This document shows, one piece after another, positions 61,255-64,000 of a stretch of 64,000 nucleotides of DNA. A program made the position numbers and the translations under genes. The notes beneath the pieces were generated by a model. That model searched no databases, was not told the origin of the DNA, and saw only the letters and a list, made by a program, of their open reading frames with translations. Origin of the DNA: Lysinibacillus mangiferihumi (GTDB lineage Bacteria; Bacillota; Bacilli; Bacillales_A; Planococcaceae); the NCBI RefSeq assembly GCF_003049665.1, contig NZ_PYWM01000002.1, positions 62,001-126,000 on the forward strand, read 5' to 3'. Numbering within the stretch: position 1 is the first letter of the stretch; every line of letters begins with the position of its first letter.

Positions 61255-61509
61255 GTGAATAATGTTGGAACAACATCTTTTATTAGACGAATGCCAATCG
61301 AAATTAAAGATAGATTAGATAGAAAATTTAAAATCGATGGCGTGATAAATGAACCGATTTCATCATTTTTAAATAAAAATCACATTCCAATTGATGCTGT
61401 AATTGTAAAAAAGGATGGAAGTATAATTGACGATTGGCAAGAAAGAATAGAAGAAAATAGTGAATATGACGTATTCTACTTCATATCAACCGGAGTATAC
61501 AATTATTGA
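61255..61509 (+). CDS. ThiS/MoaD-like beta-grasp protein lacking the terminal Gly-Gly
   Basis: 84 aa, GTG start with GAGGAGG at good spacing. The C-terminal half (PIDAVIVKKDGSIIDDWQER, then IEENSEYDVFYFISTG) follows the sulfur-carrier pattern of ThiS/MoaD (V.V..G..V....W......DGD.V......GG). The chain ends STGVYNY instead of GG, so if it is a sulfur carrier it would need trimming, or it has lost that role. Neighbours include a SufU-like scaffold, consistent with sulfur chemistry. Assignment is by pattern only. Confidence 0.4.
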   Translation: MNNVGTTSFIRRMPIEIKDRLDRKFKIDGVINEPISSFLNKNHIPIDAVIVKKDGSIIDDWQERIEENSEYDVFYFISTGVYNY

Positions 61510-61582
61510 TCGAGAGTATAAAGATATTGGATTATGTGATTTATGCAAGATTTTAGAAAAACTTAATTTAATTAAATCGTAA
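61466..61582 (+). CDS. possible 38-aa Cys-containing peptide overlapping the ThiS-like gene
   Basis: ATG-started frame reading MTYSTSYQPEYTIIDREYKD and then IGLCDLCKILEKLNLIKS. It overlaps the end of the 84-aa gene in another frame and has no clear ribosome binding site. The CDLC pair and the fit to the gap suggest it could be a coupled peptide or a frameshifted extension of the upstream gene; it may also be chance. Confidence 0.3.
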   Translation: MTYSTSYQPEYTIIDREYKDIGLCDLCKILEKLNLIKS

Positions 61583-61669
61583 AAAACATGGTGGTGAGGT
61601 TTTATAGAAGGGAAAATATGCCGAAATAGAAACATAATATATTCACAAGTTACGGCATCAATCGGAGAA

Positions 61670-62797
61670 GTGTTTTTAACAATTGCATTAGCATCTTTGG
61701 CTCTTCAAATTACTGGTTCACCTATACAAGCTGCCTGGTTGGTTTCAATTAGTGCCTTAGCAACTTTTATTATGGGATTAGTGGCTAGTTGGTTTATAGA
61801 TAAATTTCCCAGGAAACATTTAATGTTAATTTGTGATATTCTTCGTGCCTTTTTAATTATTCCACTGTTTTTTATTTCAGATGAAAATTTTTGGTTTGTA
61901 TATATAATTGTATTTCTTATTGCTTGTTGCAACTCTGTTTTTCATCCTTCAAGAGAAGGGTATATTCAATCTCAATTTGAAAAAGACGATAGATTAGAAA
62001 TAGTTTCAACTATTCAAAGCTATTTATCCTCAATCAGTTTAATTGGTCCAACGATAGCAGGAATATTAATTGCGTTTTTTTCACCAAGGGCATCCTTTGT
62101 AATAAACTTAACTGCTTTTATAATTTCGGCTCTTTTTATAATGAAGATAACCAAAGATACTCCAGTTAGCGATTCTAGGCTAGAATCATTTTGGAAGAAA
62201 ATAAGTTCGGGGTGGGTTTATTTATTTAGAAATAAATCACTATTAAAATTGAATATAAGTAGAATCTTTTTAACTAGCTCTTTAGCAATTTATGTAATAG
62301 TTAATTATTTATATTTAGCTAGTATGGGAAATCAAACAATTTTCAATATCACATTAACGTTTCCCATTTTGCTAGGTTTAGTTAATACGATTCAAGGAGC
62401 TGGTGCATTAGTTGGAAGCTTTGTAATCAAGAAGAATAAAAAAAAAATCTCGAATAATTTAGAAAAGTTATTTATTTATTCTGGTGTGATTTTTGCGACC
62501 GGTTTCATTTTATGGACTTTCGAAAATATAAACTCAATTATTCTAGGGAGCTTTTTAATAGGTATTGGATTGATTGTATGCAGAACTGGTATTTCTTTAA
62601 TTGGTCAATCAATAACTGATTCAAGGTATATAGGTAGAGCAATTACAGTTGGAGATGCAATGGCGAGACTTAGCAATATTACAGTTACGAGTCTTACATC
62701 CATATTAATTATATATTTTAGTCCTAAATTATTATTAAGTTTAAGTGCTATACTAGCAATTGCGATTTCTATAAATTATCTTGAAAGGAAAGGTTGA
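61670..62797 (+). CDS. MFS transporter of the accessory cluster, 5' end unclear
   Basis: 375 aa as annotated from a GTG at 61670, about eleven helices. Homology suggests the true N-terminus includes NIIYSQVTASIGEV just upstream (the typical SQ..S.IG..F of MFS_3 exporters), but that stretch has no in-frame ATG/GTG/TTG. An ATG at 61618 is out of frame by one base. Either a non-standard start (ATA) is used or the start has been lost by a 1-bp change. It is likely to export the cluster's product. The end overlaps the methyltransferase region. Confidence 0.65.
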   Translation: MFLTIALASLALQITGSPIQAAWLVSISALATFIMGLVASWFIDKFPRKHLMLICDILRAFLIIPLFFISDENFWFVYIIVFLIACCNSVFHPSREGYIQSQFEKDDRLEIVSTIQSYLSSISLIGPTIAGILIAFFSPRASFVINLTAFIISALFIMKITKDTPVSDSRLESFWKKISSGWVYLFRNKSLLKLNISRIFLTSSLAIYVIVNYLYLASMGNQTIFNITLTFPILLGLVNTIQGAGALVGSFVIKKNKKKISNNLEKLFIYSGVIFATGFILWTFENINSIILGSFLIGIGLIVCRTGISLIGQSITDSRYIGRAITVGDAMARLSNITVTSLTSILIIYFSPKLLLSLSAILAIAISINYLERKG

Positions 62798-62802
62798 GTA
62801 AA

Positions 62803-63593
62803 ATGACAAATCAACCGATCGTATGTTCATTTCCTAAGCATAATACAGACACGATAAAGGAAAATTGGTATGAAGATTATTTTAATGATGATTATTGGAA
62901 TCTTGTGTATTATTCTTGTTCATCAATAGAAATTACAGAAAATGAGCTATCTTTCATTACATCCATATTGGAAGAATCAAACGCATCTACAGTATTAGAT
63001 TTATTTTGTGGAATTGGAAGACACGCAAATAGATTAAGTGAAGAAGGTTATATTGTTACCGGTTTGGATATAGATCCAAATACAATAAAAATTGCAGAAA
63101 GTTCAAGTGAAAGTCATGTTGATTATATAGTTAGTGATGCAAGAGATTTTACTACAAATAATAAATATGATTGTTGTCTCTTAATGCAAACTTCTTTTGG
63201 CTATTTTTCAGATATAGAAAATCAAAAATTAATCTCAAAAAAATTTATTCACTATTAAATGAAAATGGTATTCTTATTATCGATATACCAAATAGAGATA
63301 ATATGTTGAAAAATTTTAGATATAGAGATTGGGTAACAATAGACGATAAAACTTACGTTATATCGCACCAATTTGATTATATCAACAGTAGAAGAAATAC
63401 TGCTATGAAAGTTATTGATAAACAAGGACAAAGAGAGCAAACTCATAGCATAAGAATGTATTCAATTTCTGAAATGATCGCAATACTAGAAAATAGTAAT
63501 TTTGTGGTACAAAAATTGTTTGGAGATTTTACTATAAGCAATGTTCGTTTTAATAATGATTATAGAAGATTACAATTAGTTGCTCAAAAGTAG
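62803..63593 (+). pseudogene. class I SAM-dependent methyltransferase, frameshifted at an A7 tract
   Basis: From the ATG at 62803 the protein has a SAM-binding VLDLFCGIGRHANRLSEEGY motif, then GLDIDPN and VSDARDF. The frame stops at 63258, but the other frame continues with NGILIIDIPNRDNMLKNFRY and ends at 63593. Adding one A to the run of seven at 63237-63243 joins both halves into one protein of about 264 aa. Read as given, the enzyme is truncated before its C-terminal half. Confidence 0.7.
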
Positions 63594-63602
63594 GTGGAGT
63601 AT

Positions 63603-63989
63603 TTGATTTTAAATGATAGATTTATTCAAAACTTGATTTTAGATCATGCTAGGAAACCAAGAAATTATGGTAAGTTAGAAAATGCAGCTATATTTGAATC
63701 TAGTAATCCAGGTTGTAACGATGTAGTTTTAATTTATTATAAATATGTGAATCAAAAATTAGTTTTTACGTTTGAAGCTTTAGGGTGTACATTATCACGT
63801 GCATGTGCTTCAATCTTATTGGAAGAAATAAATGGAAAATGTTTAATGGAAATTAGCGAGTATGGTAAAGGTTATTTAGAAGAGATTATTGGTTCTAAAA
63901 TTATTAATAGTCGACCTAGATGTTCAACTTTGGCATTAAATACCGTGACGAGTATAGTTAAAGAATTGACATATACTACAATTAAATGA
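63603..63989 (+). CDS. SufU/IscU-like Fe-S scaffold or sulfur-relay protein
   Basis: 128 aa from a TTG at 63603 with AGGTGG upstream (a GTG at 63594 overlaps that site). Pattern ILDHARKPRNYG, then SNPGCND with Cys38 and Asp40, LGCTLSRACAS with Cys62 and Cys68, and RPRCSTLAL with Cys107. Cys38, Asp40, Cys62 and Cys107 correspond to the zinc-binding set of SufU. It lacks the usual suf neighbours and sits after a methyltransferase, so it is probably a specialised copy serving this cluster. The cluster continues past the window. Confidence 0.7.
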   Translation: MILNDRFIQNLILDHARKPRNYGKLENAAIFESSNPGCNDVVLIYYKYVNQKLVFTFEALGCTLSRACASILLEEINGKCLMEISEYGKGYLEEIIGSKIINSRPRCSTLALNTVTSIVKELTYTTIK

Positions 63990-64000
63990 TAGTAATTGAA

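Overview
The window looks like chromosomal DNA from a low-GC, spore-forming Bacillaceae/Planococcaceae bacterium, most likely Lysinibacillus or a close relative. This is inferred from gene content: a fused two-GTPase dynamin (DynA type), a class II pantothenate kinase, two DUF4183 proteins, Asn/Lys-rich spore-type small proteins, AGGAGG ribosome binding sites, sigma-A promoters, and a strong bias towards peptide and amino-acid use with no sugar genes. No rRNA, tRNA or CRISPR array was seen.

Region 1 (1-12.6 kb) starts with the 3' part of an unidentified Cys-motif gene. An eleven-gene + strand operon follows (552-12534): a complete dipeptide/oligopeptide ABC importer, an IclR regulator, a large M14-like carboxypeptidase, pyroglutamyl peptidase and the three subunits of 5-oxoprolinase. 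Together they form a coherent route for taking up peptides, trimming them, and turning N-terminal pyroglutamate into glutamate. A palindrome over the transcription start is a candidate IclR operator.

Region 2 (12.7-41.6 kb) is mostly housekeeping: DUF4183 pair, dynA, a sulfurtransferase, an MBL-fold hydrolase, malic enzyme, Yip1 protein, purC, gdhA, D-serine dehydratase, a class V aminotransferase, a flavocytochrome-type reductase, a squalene/phytoene synthase-family protein, an SDR, coaW, a MalT-like regulator, spore-type small proteins, and a MarR-MFS pair. One MFS efflux gene (29492) follows a tandemly duplicated 5-codon leader peptide (MNRPI) with hairpins that can hide the next Shine-Dalgarno; this looks like a double translational attenuator.

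Region 3 (41.6-51.7 kb) holds a LysM/NlpC endopeptidase, a decayed flavohemoprotein end, an immunity-like gene, a phosphoesterase, a GntR-controlled M20 amidohydrolase / YfcC transporter / M20 peptidase operon, and an amino-acid ABC importer.

Region 4 (51.7-64 kb) is accessory. It contains a subtilase remnant whose catalytic region carries a precise 132-bp inversion (flipping it back restores one reading frame), a secreted SAR2788-type toxin with a frameshifted C-terminus, a tandemly duplicated downstream gene pair (probable immunity), RNase H/YpeQ-like genes, pepF, dps, a truncated IS3 relic, and an AT-rich cluster (60.6-64 kb). That cluster has a strong promoter, a small leader-like peptide gene, a ThiS/MoaD-like protein, an MFS exporter, a frameshifted methyltransferase and a SufU/IscU-like scaffold. 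It is the best candidate here for an undescribed biosynthetic system and runs off the right edge.

Four intergenic arrays (19.3, 39.7, 51.7 and 55.2 kb) share a strict 21-bp period beginning with CGC. Two of them abut the broken 5' edge of gene remnants.
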